A stretch of 64,000 bases of DNA from Luteococcus sp038433155 (GCF_038433155.1 NZ_JBCDMW010000011.1:53483-117482); one strand, 5' to 3'; shown: positions 27,440-36,227, counted from the stretch's first letter. A program made the numbers and translations. The notes: generated by a model not told the origin, from the letters alone.

Positions 27440-27834
27440 CACAGCCCACCGCCATAGCCGATCGACCCAGACCAGCCGGGGTCGCCACCAGAGAGGCCAA
27501 GCCGGGACCACCAGTCATCGGAGATCCAGACATCGCCCACTCCAGTGGAGTAGCGGCGGTCAGTACGCCATGATGCGTCGTCCACGCCGACCGACTCGGA
27601 CACCTGCACGGCAGCGTCCGGTGGTCGCGAGATTCGACGCACTACGGCGTAGATGACCACCTCGTCCAGCGCGTCAGGATCGATGGAGCCAAGGGGCACA
27701 CCGAGGCTCGTGGCCCGAGCCTCGATAGCGGCCATTGCCCGCTTGATCCACGACTCCCACTGCTTCGCCTCGATGCTCTCGGCCTCCGGGGTGGTGCGGC
27801 CAAGCTCGACCGCGATGTCCTCGATGGTGATCAT
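27439..27834 (-). CDS. Head-tail adaptor protein (Gp19/Gp15/Gp42-like)
   Basis: 131 residues. N-terminal helices MITIEDIAVELGRTTPEAE and WIKRAMAAIEARATSLG resemble phage adaptor proteins that dock on the portal. The C-terminal part (DDASWRTDRRYSTGVGDVWI, DPGWSGSIGYGGGL) is Gly/Ser-rich. ATG chosen for GGGAGG eight bases upstream. Confidence 0.72.
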   Translation of the reverse strand: MITIEDIAVELGRTTPEAESIEAKQWESWIKRAMAAIEARATSLGVPLGSIDPDALDEVVIYAVVRRISRPPDAAVQVSESVGVDDASWRTDRRYSTGVGDVWISDDWWSRLGLSGGDPGWSGSIGYGGGL

Positions 27835-27849
27835 GGGCCGCACCTCCCG

Positions 27850-28125
27850 TCAGTCGTTGATGGCGGCCAGCATGTCGGCCTTGGTCTTCGCCTCGCCCAG
27901 ATCGATGCCGTGACTCTCGGCGTAGGCCTTGATGTCGTCGTTCTTCCACGACTCGTCGGGCTTGGTGTCGGTGACGGGCTCGTCTGCCGCCTCGGGCTTG
28001 GTGTCGGTGACGGGCTCCGACCACCACGGGCCAGTGGGGACGTCCTGCGCATCGGCGCGGGCCGTGCCGGCGGCGTAGATCACGCCACCGTGCACAACCT
28101 GCTCGATCAGCTTCGCGCCGGCCAT
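27850..28125 (-). CDS. Small protein with HeH/LEM-like C-terminus
   Basis: 91 residues. N-terminal beta part (VVHGGVIYAAGTARADAQDV), a short repeated acidic linker (EPVTDTKPEAADEPVTDTKPDE; two copies of EPVTDTKP), then NDDIKAYAESHGIDLGEAKTKADMLAAI, a helix-extended-helix (HeH/LEM or Rho-N-like) motif. Such proteins follow the capsid gene in many phages; possible capsid accessory role. Confidence 0.65.
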   Translation of the reverse strand: MAGAKLIEQVVHGGVIYAAGTARADAQDVPTGPWWSEPVTDTKPEAADEPVTDTKPDESWKNDDIKAYAESHGIDLGEAKTKADMLAAIND

Positions 28126-29150
28126 CAGAAGATGCCCTTCACGACGGTAATCTGGTCGATGTCGCGGATGACCGGCATGCCGATGGCGGCGGCCTTGACG
28201 GCCCGCTGGACCGGATCGTCCTTGCCCAGGGTGACGATGGTGACGCCGGGCGCCTCGCTGGGCATCAGCGCGGCCGCGCCATTGAGCTGGAGGCGCTGCG
28301 TCTGCTGCACGGCCTCCTGGGTGATGCCCAGCTCCGTGTTGCCGATGGTGTCGGTCGCGGACGGCAGGAAGGTCATGTGACCCTCGGGGTAGACGCGCTG
28401 CTTCGTGCCGTCGTAGGCGGTGAAGGTGCGGTCGTAGGTCATGATCTGCGGCAGATCATTGGCCGTCAGGTACGCATTCAGCGTGTTCAGATCGACGGGC
28501 TGCTGCGGGTAGGCGGCACCCAGAGCGGCCAGCAGGGCGCCCTTCACGCGGCTGGTGGTCAGCACCACACCGGCGGACATGCCCGCAATGTCGAGGTGCT
28601 TGGCCGCGGCGGCGCGGAAGTCGGCCAGGGCGTTGCCGCCGGCAGTCCACGGAGTGGTGACCGTGGTGGTCTGCTCAGCCGTGGCGCCGAAGTTCACCTC
28701 GTGAGTCAGGCCATCCTCGGAGGTGAGCGCGATGCCCATGGTGGACAGCGCCTGGCCGCGGAGAGCCTCGAAGGTATTGTCGACGGTGAGCGCCGCCTGA
28801 CCAGCGGCGTTGATGACGGCGGGCATCCAGTCCACGGTCTGGCCGTTGAGCTGCTGCGCCACCATCATCTCGTTGGTCAGATCCTGCTCGGACAGATCCA
28901 CGCGGGGCGTGATGGCCGGCAGGTCGCCCTTGACGACGTTGACGCCGGGCAGCCGGATCGGGATGGAAGGGGCGTCGATGGCGCGGATCGGCACGGTCTG
29001 GTCGGCGCGCTGACGGCGACCCAGGCGGTAGCTGACCGTCTGGCGCTCGGCATAGGGCAGGAAGGTCGCCAGCGAGTTGCGCGCATCGCGCATCTCACGG
29101 GCGGCGAGGATGACCGGACGCAGGTCCGGGACAAGATCGATGATCTGCAT
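28125..29150 (-). CDS. Major capsid protein (lambda gpE family)
   Basis: 341 residues. Begins MQIIDLVPDLRPVILAAREM and contains ALTVDNTFEALRGQAL, GMSAGVVLTTSRVKGALLAAL and KQRVYPEGHMTFLPS, the pattern of phage major capsid protein E (HK97 fold). GHMTFLPS-like segments precede the P-domain end in this family. The paired decoration gene and separate scaffold are consistent with a gpE/gpD-type head. Confidence 0.92.
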   Translation of the reverse strand: MQIIDLVPDLRPVILAAREMRDARNSLATFLPYAERQTVSYRLGRRQRADQTVPIRAIDAPSIPIRLPGVNVVKGDLPAITPRVDLSEQDLTNEMMVAQQLNGQTVDWMPAVINAAGQAALTVDNTFEALRGQALSTMGIALTSEDGLTHEVNFGATAEQTTTVTTPWTAGGNALADFRAAAAKHLDIAGMSAGVVLTTSRVKGALLAALGAAYPQQPVDLNTLNAYLTANDLPQIMTYDRTFTAYDGTKQRVYPEGHMTFLPSATDTIGNTELGITQEAVQQTQRLQLNGAAALMPSEAPGVTIVTLGKDDPVQRAVKAAAIGMPVIRDIDQITVVKGIF

Positions 29151-29164
29151 GGTGGTGGCTCCGA

Positions 29165-29533
29165 TCAGTTGATGAAGTTGATGGCGGTCAGGTCAGCCTC
29201 AGCGGCCGCATCGTGACCTGCGGGCAGGTAGCGGCGATCCACAGGGCCACCGCCGGAAGCGACGGCCACCAGGTGCTTACCCGGAGCTGCCACCCAGTCG
29301 TTGACCAGCAGGCCAACCGACTTCTCGGTGCCGTCCGTGGCGGCGGGGTCGTACTTGGCATACAACTTGGTCGCGGTGATGCGACCGATGTGAGTGCCGG
29401 ACGGGATGGTCTGGCCGGCGGTGAACTTGGCGCCATCCAGCGTGACGCCATTGGTGTCCAGTGCGAGGAAGTTGCGTGCCCAGCGGCGGTCGCCACTGGT
29501 GTAGTTGGTGCGCTCAGGCGCGAAGTTGCTCAT
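29165..29533 (-). CDS. Head decoration protein (gpD-like)
   Basis: 122 residues. GDRRWARNFLALDTNGVTLD, GTHIGRITATKLYAKYDP and KSVGLLVNDWVAAPGK match lambda gpD-type trimeric decoration proteins; encoded directly before the capsid gene as usual. It would cap the capsid three-fold axes after expansion. Confidence 0.85.
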   Translation of the reverse strand: MSNFAPERTNYTSGDRRWARNFLALDTNGVTLDGAKFTAGQTIPSGTHIGRITATKLYAKYDPAATDGTEKSVGLLVNDWVAAPGKHLVAVASGGGPVDRRYLPAGHDAAAEADLTAINFIN

Positions 29534-29608
29534 GCTTGTCTCCTCCTAGAGACTCGATGGGTTTTGGTGCAGGTGCTCTGCATCGCGCCGGGCACCGGTT
29601 CTTGGGTG

Positions 29609-30337
29609 TTACTGCAGGGCGACCTTGGCGCCAGTAGCGGCGACCATCTTGGCGAGAGAGGCCTTGATGACCTCGGACTCGTTGGCCTGCTTGGCCGTGC
29701 CACCCCCGACGAAACCGCCGGGAGTCGCGAAACGGCGCGTGTCGGCCTGCTTCGCCAGATACGGCTTGGTCTTGACCAGCCCCTCCAGCGCCGACTTGAT
29801 GCGGGCAGCGTCGGGCCGCCCGTCGCTGTCGGTGAGCTGTTCGGCGGGAATCTGCGCCAGGGCATCGCTCGGATCGTGCAGCAGATCGCCCGCTGCGCTG
29901 GTGACCGCATCTCGGAGCTCGCGGCTGGCGCGCTCCTGTTGCATGGGAGCGATGGCGTCAGCAACCGCCTGCTGCACCAGGGCCGCGATGTCCGGCTGAT
30001 CCGCGGCGGACTCCTTCGCCTGCGGCTCGGGGGCCTGCTGCTTCGGCGGCGCGGGCTTCGGGTTGGCCTGCGAACGGAGGGCCTGCAGCTCGCGCTCGGC
30101 CTTGGCGGCGCGCTCACGCTCACGGACGATGGCACGCTTGCCGGGATCCCCCAGCGCGGACCACTCATCGTCGGTCACACCTTCGGGCTTCTCGGTCAGA
30201 TCGCCTCCGTCAACCGGATCGGCGTTCATCTGCGCGTCGCCAAAGATCTGGCGGTTCAGCTCGATCAGCTCGACGGGGCTCAGCGCCCCGGCGAGGTATG
30301 CGGCCTTGATCTGGTCACGGGTGAGATTGGTGGACAT
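29609..30337 (-). CDS. Capsid scaffolding protein
   Basis: 242 residues, charged and helical, with a coiled-coil centre (KRAIVRERERAAKAERELQAL), a Pro/Gln/Ala linker (PKPAPPKQQAPEPQAKESAA), a second helical part and a Gly-rich end. Composition and position between the MuF-like head protein and the decoration protein fit a scaffold that is expelled or degraded during maturation. Confidence 0.82.
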   Translation of the reverse strand: MSTNLTRDQIKAAYLAGALSPVELIELNRQIFGDAQMNADPVDGGDLTEKPEGVTDDEWSALGDPGKRAIVRERERAAKAERELQALRSQANPKPAPPKQQAPEPQAKESAADQPDIAALVQQAVADAIAPMQQERASRELRDAVTSAAGDLLHDPSDALAQIPAEQLTDSDGRPDAARIKSALEGLVKTKPYLAKQADTRRFATPGGFVGGGTAKQANESEVIKASLAKMVAATGAKVALQ

Positions 30338-30347
30338 CGCGTCTCCT

Positions 30348-31394
30348 TCATGTGGTGATGGTCTTGTTCCGCCGAAGCTCGGCGGCGGTCATGGTGTAGA
30401 TCGATCCCGGATCACGAACTCCGGTGATGCGGGCTTGCTCGACGGCATGACGGGCACCCACGCGGGTGCCGCCGCGCCCGTACTGGCCATAGCCCTCGAA
30501 GTCCTTGCCGCGCCCGAGGCCCTCCATGTAGCCGTTCTCGGTGAGCAGTCGCACGGCATCGTCTTGGCTTTTGGCCTGCGCCAAGATGGCGTCTGGGGTC
30601 ATTCGCCGGCCCTTGCCGTGGTGCATCCCGCGGCGTGTGGTCGACTCGGTTGTCCAGCGGCCCGCCTTGCTTGGTCCGCGCTGGGAGTTGACGACCTGAG
30701 ACAGGTCAGCGCCGGATTCGAGCGCCAATCGTTCGCCGTCTGTCAGGTCATGGATCTGTGACGTCGGCACGTCGTCCGCATGTCCCCGCGGAACACTCCC
30801 GCCAGCTACCGCGACATGCACGCAGTCGCAGCCCGGATGGCGCTGAAAGCCAGCGTTCCACCGGAAGAATCGGCCGGCCTGCAAAGCGCAGTCCTTGCAG
30901 CATGGCGGGTTGACCATGCGCGTATACCCAGCACCAGGACGAGCAGCGATAGCGACCTGAGATGCAGAGCGGCCGGCATTGCCGACCTGCTCGCGACTCA
31001 GCACCACCAAGCGCTGGAAACCAATCTTCAACCTCTCGTCCAGCGACCCCGCATCGGTGGTGCGCATCTGCACCACCGAGTTGTACAGCAGGCGGTCGAT
31101 GGGCAGACCCTCGTCAGACCAACCAGCCCACGCCCCAGGGATGATGACCGCGGAAGGCTCAATCGCCGCTCCGCCCTCGACTAGCTGGCGATGCATGGAC
31201 AGCGCGCCATCATAGGCGGCACCAGTCTGGGCAGCGGAGACAAGGGCCATGATTCGCGGGCCAACCTCGGCCCATGATGAGTCGAAGTCTCCCCCGAAGT
31301 TCCGCCACTCTCGCGCCAGCAGGATCGCCAACTTCGCGTAACGAGCCTGCTGCGCGTTGTACAGCGCCTCAGCTGACCTCAGCATCCAGACCAC
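30348..31394 (-). CDS. MuF-like minor head protein
   Basis: 348 residues. Helical N-terminus, then a Cys/His segment PCCKDCALQAGRFFRWNAGFQ-HPGCDC, hallmark of the MuF/SPP1 gp7-like minor capsid family in actinophages. It is encoded right after the portal gene and overlaps it by 26 bp. Likely sits inside the head near the portal. Start is GTG at 31394, or ATG three codons on. Confidence 0.82.
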   Translation of the reverse strand: MVWMLRSAEALYNAQQARYAKLAILLAREWRNFGGDFDSSWAEVGPRIMALVSAAQTGAAYDGALSMHRQLVEGGAAIEPSAVIIPGAWAGWSDEGLPIDRLLYNSVVQMRTTDAGSLDERLKIGFQRLVVLSREQVGNAGRSASQVAIAARPGAGYTRMVNPPCCKDCALQAGRFFRWNAGFQRHPGCDCVHVAVAGGSVPRGHADDVPTSQIHDLTDGERLALESGADLSQVVNSQRGPSKAGRWTTESTTRRGMHHGKGRRMTPDAILAQAKSQDDAVRLLTENGYMEGLGRGKDFEGYGQYGRGGTRVGARHAVEQARITGVRDPGSIYTMTAAELRRNKTITT

Positions 31395-32811
31395 TCGCCA
31401 TCAGCGGCTTCATGCCTGCCACCACGGCTTGCGCGTCGGCGCCAGCCTTGGCGGCTGCAATGTCGGCCGCCTCACGAATGCCGGTTTCAGCCTCAATCGG
31501 GGACCATCCGAGCACCTTCTGCGCGACGACGGACGCCCCGAGGTGAGGTGCCAGCTTCGAGAAGGTGTCGGCGTCCTGCGTCTCAATGCGAGTCGCGGGC
31601 GACTCCCACCGGGGCTTGACGTGGACCTTGCCAGCCATGGCCGGATCCTCAATCGCGAGGATCGTCTGCATCACACGGCGCCACACCTGACCGAACGATC
31701 CACTCTTGGCCATGCGGTTCACGCGGCGCACCATCGGCGCCTCGTCCGTCTTCAGCAGCTCGGCCGACATATGGCTCTTGAGGTCCAGTGACAGATAGGT
31801 GGATGCGACGCCAGTCCGCTCGCGGATCCGCGCTGAAGCGTGCTCGGCCCACGAGGTGAAGCCATCGAGCGTGGCCGGAGTGAACTGACCGAACTGTGTC
31901 TTGTCGCTCGTGCTCACCCATAGTTTGTCGGCGCGGGCATCGAAGCCGATCAGGGGCTTGCCCTTTGCGTCCAGCAAGACCTTGGTCTTGTCCTTCGGGT
32001 CACGCGGCACCTCGAGGCCAGTCGCCCAGCGAATCGGGACGGCGCCGAAGTGCCCGGCGAAGACCATCAGGGCCTCGATCAGGTCCACGATGTCCACCAT
32101 CGTGTCAATCGACTCGATGACCGACGTCGGCTGAGCCAGCAAACGGGGCTGGGACTGCGCCTCCCAGACCGGCACCCACGGCAGGCCGGACGGCTCGTCC
32201 TTGACGATGCGCCAGCGCGACCACTCCCCGGTACCCTCAAGGCTCGGGTACTTGCTGGCCTCGTACGCCAGGTCAATGTTGCGGCCGGGCAGCCACAGGC
32301 GGGCCATCCGCTGGCCCGTCCACTCGTCCACGGCGATCTTGAGCGCGGCGTCGACGTCGTAGGGTGGCGCCGACATGCGGTGCACGGCCACCTGCTCGGC
32401 AGAGTCGATTCCGACGATGGCGCGACCATCAGTAGAACGCGATACCTGCACGAAGCTGCGGGCCTTGATCATGGCCTCGCGGTGCAACTCTCCGTGCATC
32501 ACATCAAGGTCATTCTCAGCCCAAGCGCGCTCCACGAGCTCGGCGGCACTTCCGCCGCCGTCGTCGGTGGCGCCAATAACGCTCATGCGCTCCGCCAGGG
32601 CATCCACGACCACGGCGGCCGTGCCAGTGCGGGGCGGGCGAATCGCCATCAGGGCGTCCACCTTGGATGAGCCGTAGACCTCTCGGTATTCCCGCTGTAC
32701 GAAGGGGATCACGTACCTGTTCTGATAGCGCGTCTCCCACGGATTCGCGTAGGCGGCCTGCGCGGCAATCTGCGACTCGAGGTGGCGCACCCACTGGATG
32801 ACGGTTGGCAT
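31369..32811 (-). CDS. Portal protein (SPP1 gp6-like)
   Basis: 480 residues. NPWETRYQNRYVIPFVQREY, ALAERMSVIGA, ERAWAENDLDVMHGELHREA and RIRERTGVASTYLSLDLKSHM are typical of the SPP1 gp6-like portal family. It forms the dodecameric DNA channel and binds terminase. ATG is preceded by CAGGAGGTGCG. Sits directly after terminase. Confidence 0.9.
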   Translation of the reverse strand: MPTVIQWVRHLESQIAAQAAYANPWETRYQNRYVIPFVQREYREVYGSSKVDALMAIRPPRTGTAAVVVDALAERMSVIGATDDGGGSAAELVERAWAENDLDVMHGELHREAMIKARSFVQVSRSTDGRAIVGIDSAEQVAVHRMSAPPYDVDAALKIAVDEWTGQRMARLWLPGRNIDLAYEASKYPSLEGTGEWSRWRIVKDEPSGLPWVPVWEAQSQPRLLAQPTSVIESIDTMVDIVDLIEALMVFAGHFGAVPIRWATGLEVPRDPKDKTKVLLDAKGKPLIGFDARADKLWVSTSDKTQFGQFTPATLDGFTSWAEHASARIRERTGVASTYLSLDLKSHMSAELLKTDEAPMVRRVNRMAKSGSFGQVWRRVMQTILAIEDPAMAGKVHVKPRWESPATRIETQDADTFSKLAPHLGASVVAQKVLGWSPIEAETGIREAADIAAAKAGADAQAVVAGMKPLMASGLDAEVS

Positions 32812-32828
32812 CGCACCTCCTGGCGTGA

Positions 32829-33443
32829 CTAGCGGATTCCGAACATGAGCGGTGGCAGTTCTTCCTCGCTGCCCCATCCGGAGGCACGCGAGTCCGCGGC
32901 GGCCTCATGGGCCAGCACGCTGGTAACGGCCGCGTCGATCTTGCGGGCAACATCCGGCTTCCCCAGCACGTAGCGCCCATCCCTGCGGTAGAGCATCCGA
33001 GCGTTTCGCACATGCTCGGTAGTGATCGGGCAGCCGTCATGCTTGATGCGGCCGGATCCGAGGTCGATCACGAAGCGCTCCAGTGAGGCGTGCATCTGCT
33101 GTGCTCGATAGGTGGGCCACCGAATCACCCGATCCTCGCCATGGCGAAGTGCCCACTGATCCACTTCGGTTTCCCAGTAGGGCGGGTCGCAGTACATGCG
33201 CTGCACGTCGTAGGCGTCGAACAGCCAGTCCACTGCGGCGTCCACCTCATGGCGAGGCATCCGACCGCCATAGTCGGCGGGGTTCCAGATTGTCGGGCGA
33301 CCCATCCACCGCGGAGTGAACAGTAGCCCGCCCGAAGTCTCGGCCTTGATGGCCGTGTAGTCGCTGACCTCCGAGCCGTCCAGGCCGAGGCAGATGGACG
33401 TTCCCGGCTCAGGATTCGGCAGCCATTCCCGCGTAGCTGCCAT
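32829..33443 (-). CDS. Terminase large subunit, nuclease half (separate frame)
   Basis: 204 residues carrying the RNase H-like nuclease half of TerL: acidic residues in ICLGLDGSEVSDYTAI, MYCDPPYWETEVDQW and KIDAAVTSVLAHEAA. It lies in the +1 frame relative to the ATPase half and overlaps its end by 35 bp. The proposed ATG has GGAGG six bases upstream, in the right place to act as an internal ribosome site, so the half may be made as its own polypeptide. Alternatives: a one-base insertion (G in a GGG) that breaks a normal ~554-residue TerL, or programmed +1 shifting. Confidence 0.8.
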   Translation of the reverse strand: MAATREWLPNPEPGTSICLGLDGSEVSDYTAIKAETSGGLLFTPRWMGRPTIWNPADYGGRMPRHEVDAAVDWLFDAYDVQRMYCDPPYWETEVDQWALRHGEDRVIRWPTYRAQQMHASLERFVIDLGSGRIKHDGCPITTEHVRNARMLYRRDGRYVLGKPDVARKIDAAVTSVLAHEAAADSRASGWGSEEELPPLMFGIR

Positions 33444-34494
33444 CCCATACCTCCGAGCTGATCCATGCGTCCTTGACCTCCACGATGCGGTTCCCGAAGA
33501 ACCGCTCGGCGGCCGCGCCATCGCCACGCTTGATCATGGCGACGGCCTCAGCCTCGATGGAGTCGACCTTGACGTGCGGGCTCCCTGAGTAGTTGAACTC
33601 GAGGATCTTGCGGCGGTCGACATCGTCATGGAAGTCGAGATCCTTGGGCGGCGGAGCGTAGAAGGTAAAGACGTCCGGATCGTCGGCCTCGTAGTCCTTC
33701 TGGGCAACGCTCTGCTGGGTGGGATCCCAGCAGTTCGTCGTAGTGAAGCCGCGCCCGTTCATGCCGGCCGCGCCCTGGCGCTGCTTGCGGTCTACGTCAG
33801 CCATGCCGTTGCGCTCAGTGTGCGTGCCGGTCTCATCCTGCACATAGCCCGAGATCGGGTTACCCAGACGGGATTGCGCCGAGCTCGTCACGGCGTCAAT
33901 GCGGTCCATCTCGAGGTCTTCATCCTCGCCACCATTACGGATGCGAATAAACTCCTCGCGGGGGGCCAGCAGCTTACCGAGTCGCGAGCCGCCAAAGCGA
34001 ATCATGGCCGACAGTGGGCGCCAAATGTTCGCCACCTGCTCTTGCGATGTCGCCAGGGCTTGGATCAGCGGCGAAGGGTGACGCATACCCATCGGCTCAC
34101 CGGGCAGGTAGGGGTAGACCCAACCGCACGGACAGCCATGATCTGCGCACCGATAGGCGTCACCCTCCTCGGCCCATCCTGCAAACTCACTGGGTCCAGC
34201 GGCCATGAGCGCCAGCAGGCACGCAGCCCACGGACCCTTGCCGACCTTCTGGGCGGCCACCACGTCGGTCCGGCGATAGACGAACGCCTGATTCAGTGGC
34301 GGGTCTTCGGGGTCGAACTCGGCATCATCGCGAACCTGCAGGTGGTTCGCGGTGCACCAGAATTGCCAGTCATACTGGACGAAAGCCTGGCGGCGCTTGA
34401 AGCCATCGGGGATTAGGCAGTGCCGGGTGATCCACGCATCAGCAAGGTCGCCGAGCGTGGGAAAGTCGATCAAGCCGACAGAAGACGAGCGCAT
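33409..34494 (-). CDS. Terminase large subunit, ATPase half
   Basis: 361 residues. Packaging-motor ATPase with Walker A-like AQKVGKGPWAA (residues 81-91), adenine-binding FVYRRTDVVAA before it, and GYVQDETGTHTERNGMADV downstream. N-terminal 300+ residues align in style with actinophage TerL. The last 12 residues (GSYAGMAAES-type tail) are not TerL-like: this frame runs past the point where the nuclease half begins in another frame. A seamless TerL would continue as EVW-MAATREWLPNPEPG. Confidence 0.85.
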   Translation of the reverse strand: MRSSSVGLIDFPTLGDLADAWITRHCLIPDGFKRRQAFVQYDWQFWCTANHLQVRDDAEFDPEDPPLNQAFVYRRTDVVAAQKVGKGPWAACLLALMAAGPSEFAGWAEEGDAYRCADHGCPCGWVYPYLPGEPMGMRHPSPLIQALATSQEQVANIWRPLSAMIRFGGSRLGKLLAPREEFIRIRNGGEDEDLEMDRIDAVTSSAQSRLGNPISGYVQDETGTHTERNGMADVDRKQRQGAAGMNGRGFTTTNCWDPTQQSVAQKDYEADDPDVFTFYAPPPKDLDFHDDVDRRKILEFNYSGSPHVKVDSIEAEAVAMIKRGDGAAAERFFGNRIVEVKDAWISSEVWDGSYAGMAAES

Positions 34495-34507
34495 TCACCC
34501 CACCACC

Positions 34508-35047
34508 TCAGGACGGGACCGCCCGCATCCTCCTCTGGGCAACCACCGGCGATGCGGTGGACTGCTCCTTCTCGGCCGCCTTGTCGGCCAGCTCGTCATG
34601 GACGATCTTCCAGCCGTTCTCACGGAGACCAGCAGGAGTCATGCCGATTTGATCGGCAAACCTATGGAGGCTCGACTTATCTGCGGACGTAGCCCAGCTC
34701 GATTCGCAGATCACGTAGATCCGAACCCACATGGCGATGGTCAGTAGGCGCCATGACTCGGACGGCATCGACCAGGCGCAGGCCTGCGGGGTGGACCAAG
34801 CCCAAGCCCAGACCTCAAGTTCTCGCTCGTTCGCCTGCTCAGTCTCGTGTTCGTCGTAGATCATTGCCGTCTTGCCGTCAACAGCCTGCGGCGTCTGCAC
34901 GATGCGGCGATTCAGGGGCCACTCAGGCACTGGACCGTCATAGCCATGCGACGGGAGCGCTGTGAGGCTGTAGCCGCGGCGCTCGGACCTCTCGGAGTTC
35001 GGGTCTGGCGGGGGTCCAGATCGATTGCGGGCGCCACCTCGAGCCAT
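34508..35047 (-). CDS. Terminase small subunit
   Basis: 179 residues. RNRSGPPPDPNSERSERRGYSLTALPSHGYDGPVPEWPL is typical of actinophage TerS. Helical C-terminal part (FADQIGMTPAGLRENGWKIV) resembles a DNA-recognition helix-turn-helix. It recognises the packaging site and delivers DNA to TerL, which follows 13 bp downstream. ATG at 35047 was chosen to match this family start. Confidence 0.85.
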   Translation of the reverse strand: MARGGARNRSGPPPDPNSERSERRGYSLTALPSHGYDGPVPEWPLNRRIVQTPQAVDGKTAMIYDEHETEQANERELEVWAWAWSTPQACAWSMPSESWRLLTIAMWVRIYVICESSWATSADKSSLHRFADQIGMTPAGLRENGWKIVHDELADKAAEKEQSTASPVVAQRRMRAVPS

Positions 35048-35174
35048 GGTGATCACCTCATTCGCCTTGTCTAGTACCAGTCCTAGAGTTCTTTGAACCC
35101 TCCGCACATCGGAAGGCCCTCACCGGCGCTGGTGGAGCGCCCCCCCTGGGCGGGGGTCACCCCCCCCATGTGTC
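35048..35174. other. Intergenic gap, candidate cos region
   Basis: 127 bp between HNH and TerS genes, where cos lies in HNH-containing HK97-like phages. It holds a striking G/C-run block on the minus strand (G8, C5, then G7 followed by CGC) near 35136-35170 and an ACTAG/CTAG-rich stretch closer to TerS. No reading frame. Cos is inferred from position only. Confidence 0.45.
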
Positions 35175-35489
35175 TCACCTGAGTCGGTATCGGCGGGCGC
35201 TGTTCGCGCTTCGGCAGAGGATTGTCAGCCTGGAGTTAATGCCGCCGTATTCCACTGGTGTGGTGTGTTCGGCGGTGAGGTCGTTGGATGGGTGTTGATT
35301 GTGGGCTTCGTCGCCTGGGCACCAGTTGCCATGCTCAGCCCTCCACGCATCGACGGCGGCTTTGCGTCTCATGCGCTCGGCATGGTCGCGCTCGGTATAG
35401 GTGGGCGACTGTTTGCGATGCTTGGGGCATCGTCCGGCTTTGGGTAGGAGCGTTGGGCATCCGGGCTCGGCGCAGATGTTGAGTGCCAC
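35175..35489 (-). CDS. HNH endonuclease (packaging-associated)
   Basis: 104 residues. HNH core: LTAEHTTPVEYGG, then NSRLTILCRSANSARR (His, Asn, final Cys/Arg region), with an N-terminal CAEPGCPTLLPKAGRCPKH zinc motif. HNH proteins next to TerS/TerL assist cos cleavage in HK97-like phages. It is the first gene of the late block. Confidence 0.88.
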   Translation of the reverse strand: MALNICAEPGCPTLLPKAGRCPKHRKQSPTYTERDHAERMRRKAAVDAWRAEHGNWCPGDEAHNQHPSNDLTAEHTTPVEYGGINSRLTILCRSANSARRYRLR

Positions 35490-35506
35490 GACCCACCCCC
35501 CTCGTG

Positions 35507-35665
35507 TCAGATCCTCGCAGTGATGTGCACAGCTACGCCTGCTTGCTTGACGTCGAGGACTTCCGTGTCATACACCTCGTTCATGTAGCCGTCCTCGTAC
35601 TCGATGAGCACCTCGGCATCCTGCGGCATGTCCTGCAGCTTGGCGATCAGCTCAGCGACGGTCAT
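35507..35665 (-). CDS. Small phage protein of unknown function
   Basis: 52 residues: MTVAELIAKLQDMPQDAEVL then IEYEDGYMNEVYDTEVLDV and a beta end. This is a common phage/host fold in which an N-terminal helix with MPQDAxV precedes a small beta sheet; no function is assigned. ATGA overlap with the upstream gene. Confidence 0.65.
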   Translation of the reverse strand: MTVAELIAKLQDMPQDAEVLIEYEDGYMNEVYDTEVLDVKQAGVAVHITARI

Positions 35666-35880
35666 GCTCTCACCCCCTTGTTCGCGCGGTTGAGAATGTC
35701 AGCAACCTCCCGAAGCTGCGCGGCGGTGAGAGACAGCCCGTCACGAGGGGTGAACCGGAGCCCTTCGCTAAACTCCTCCAGCTCGCCGATCAGTTCACAT
35801 TCCGCAAAGGGATCTTCCGATGTCGACCAGAGAACATCCCTGCCTGAAAGGCACGCGTTCTTCATGCCCTCACCGGTCAT
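35662..35880 (-). CDS. Small phage protein of unknown function
   Basis: 72 residues, acidic first half (STSEDPFAECELIGELEEFSE), then GLSLTAAQLREVADILNRANK, a helix pair. It overlaps the upstream gene. An internal ATG five codons in is an alternative start. No recognised domain. Confidence 0.55.
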   Translation of the reverse strand: MTGEGMKNACLSGRDVLWSTSEDPFAECELIGELEEFSEGLRFTPRDGLSLTAAQLREVADILNRANKGVRA

Positions 35881-36073
35881 TGATCGCCTCCAGCAGCTTC
35901 GGCATCACCTTTCCGCAGTAGGCACAGAAGCACCTCACTGGACCGAGCATCATGCGCTCTTCGATGACGCTCTGGTGCTCGCACGGCTGGGGTGCTCGGT
36001 GCTCCAGGTCCCAGTCGATCTCAGCCTGTCGCTCGGCGGCGGCGATCACGTCCTCAATGGGCGTCATGGTCAT
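35870..36073 (-). CDS. Small zinc-binding phage protein (putative)
   Basis: 67 residues. N-terminal helix (IEDVIAAAERQAEIDWDLEH), then PCEH and CFCAYCGKVMPKLL, giving a plausible four-ligand zinc site. ATG at 36073 sits nine bases after GAGAGG; an ATG three codons upstream is too close to that site. Confidence 0.6.
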   Translation of the reverse strand: MTMTPIEDVIAAAERQAEIDWDLEHRAPQPCEHQSVIEERMMLGPVRCFCAYCGKVMPKLLEAINDR

Positions 36074-36086
36074 GGCGGACATCCTC

Positions 36087-36227
36087 TCACTTCAGGTCTC
36101 GCCGCGCACGTGCGAGGTGGGCGATTGCCTCAGCCTCGTGCGTCGCGTAGCTCGGGTCGAGCTGCTTCTCGATCTGCCGGATGCGCTTGAGCAGCTTGCG
36201 CCTCAGCGCCTTGCGCTTGCCCATCAT
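36087..36227 (-). CDS. Small basic helical phage protein
   Basis: 46 residues, strongly basic and helical: MMGKRKALRRKLLKRIRQIE then KQLDPSYATHEAEAIAHLAR. Start overlaps the upstream stop (ATGA). Possibly nucleic-acid binding (inference from charge). Confidence 0.55.
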   Translation of the reverse strand: MMGKRKALRRKLLKRIRQIEKQLDPSYATHEAEAIAHLARARRDLK

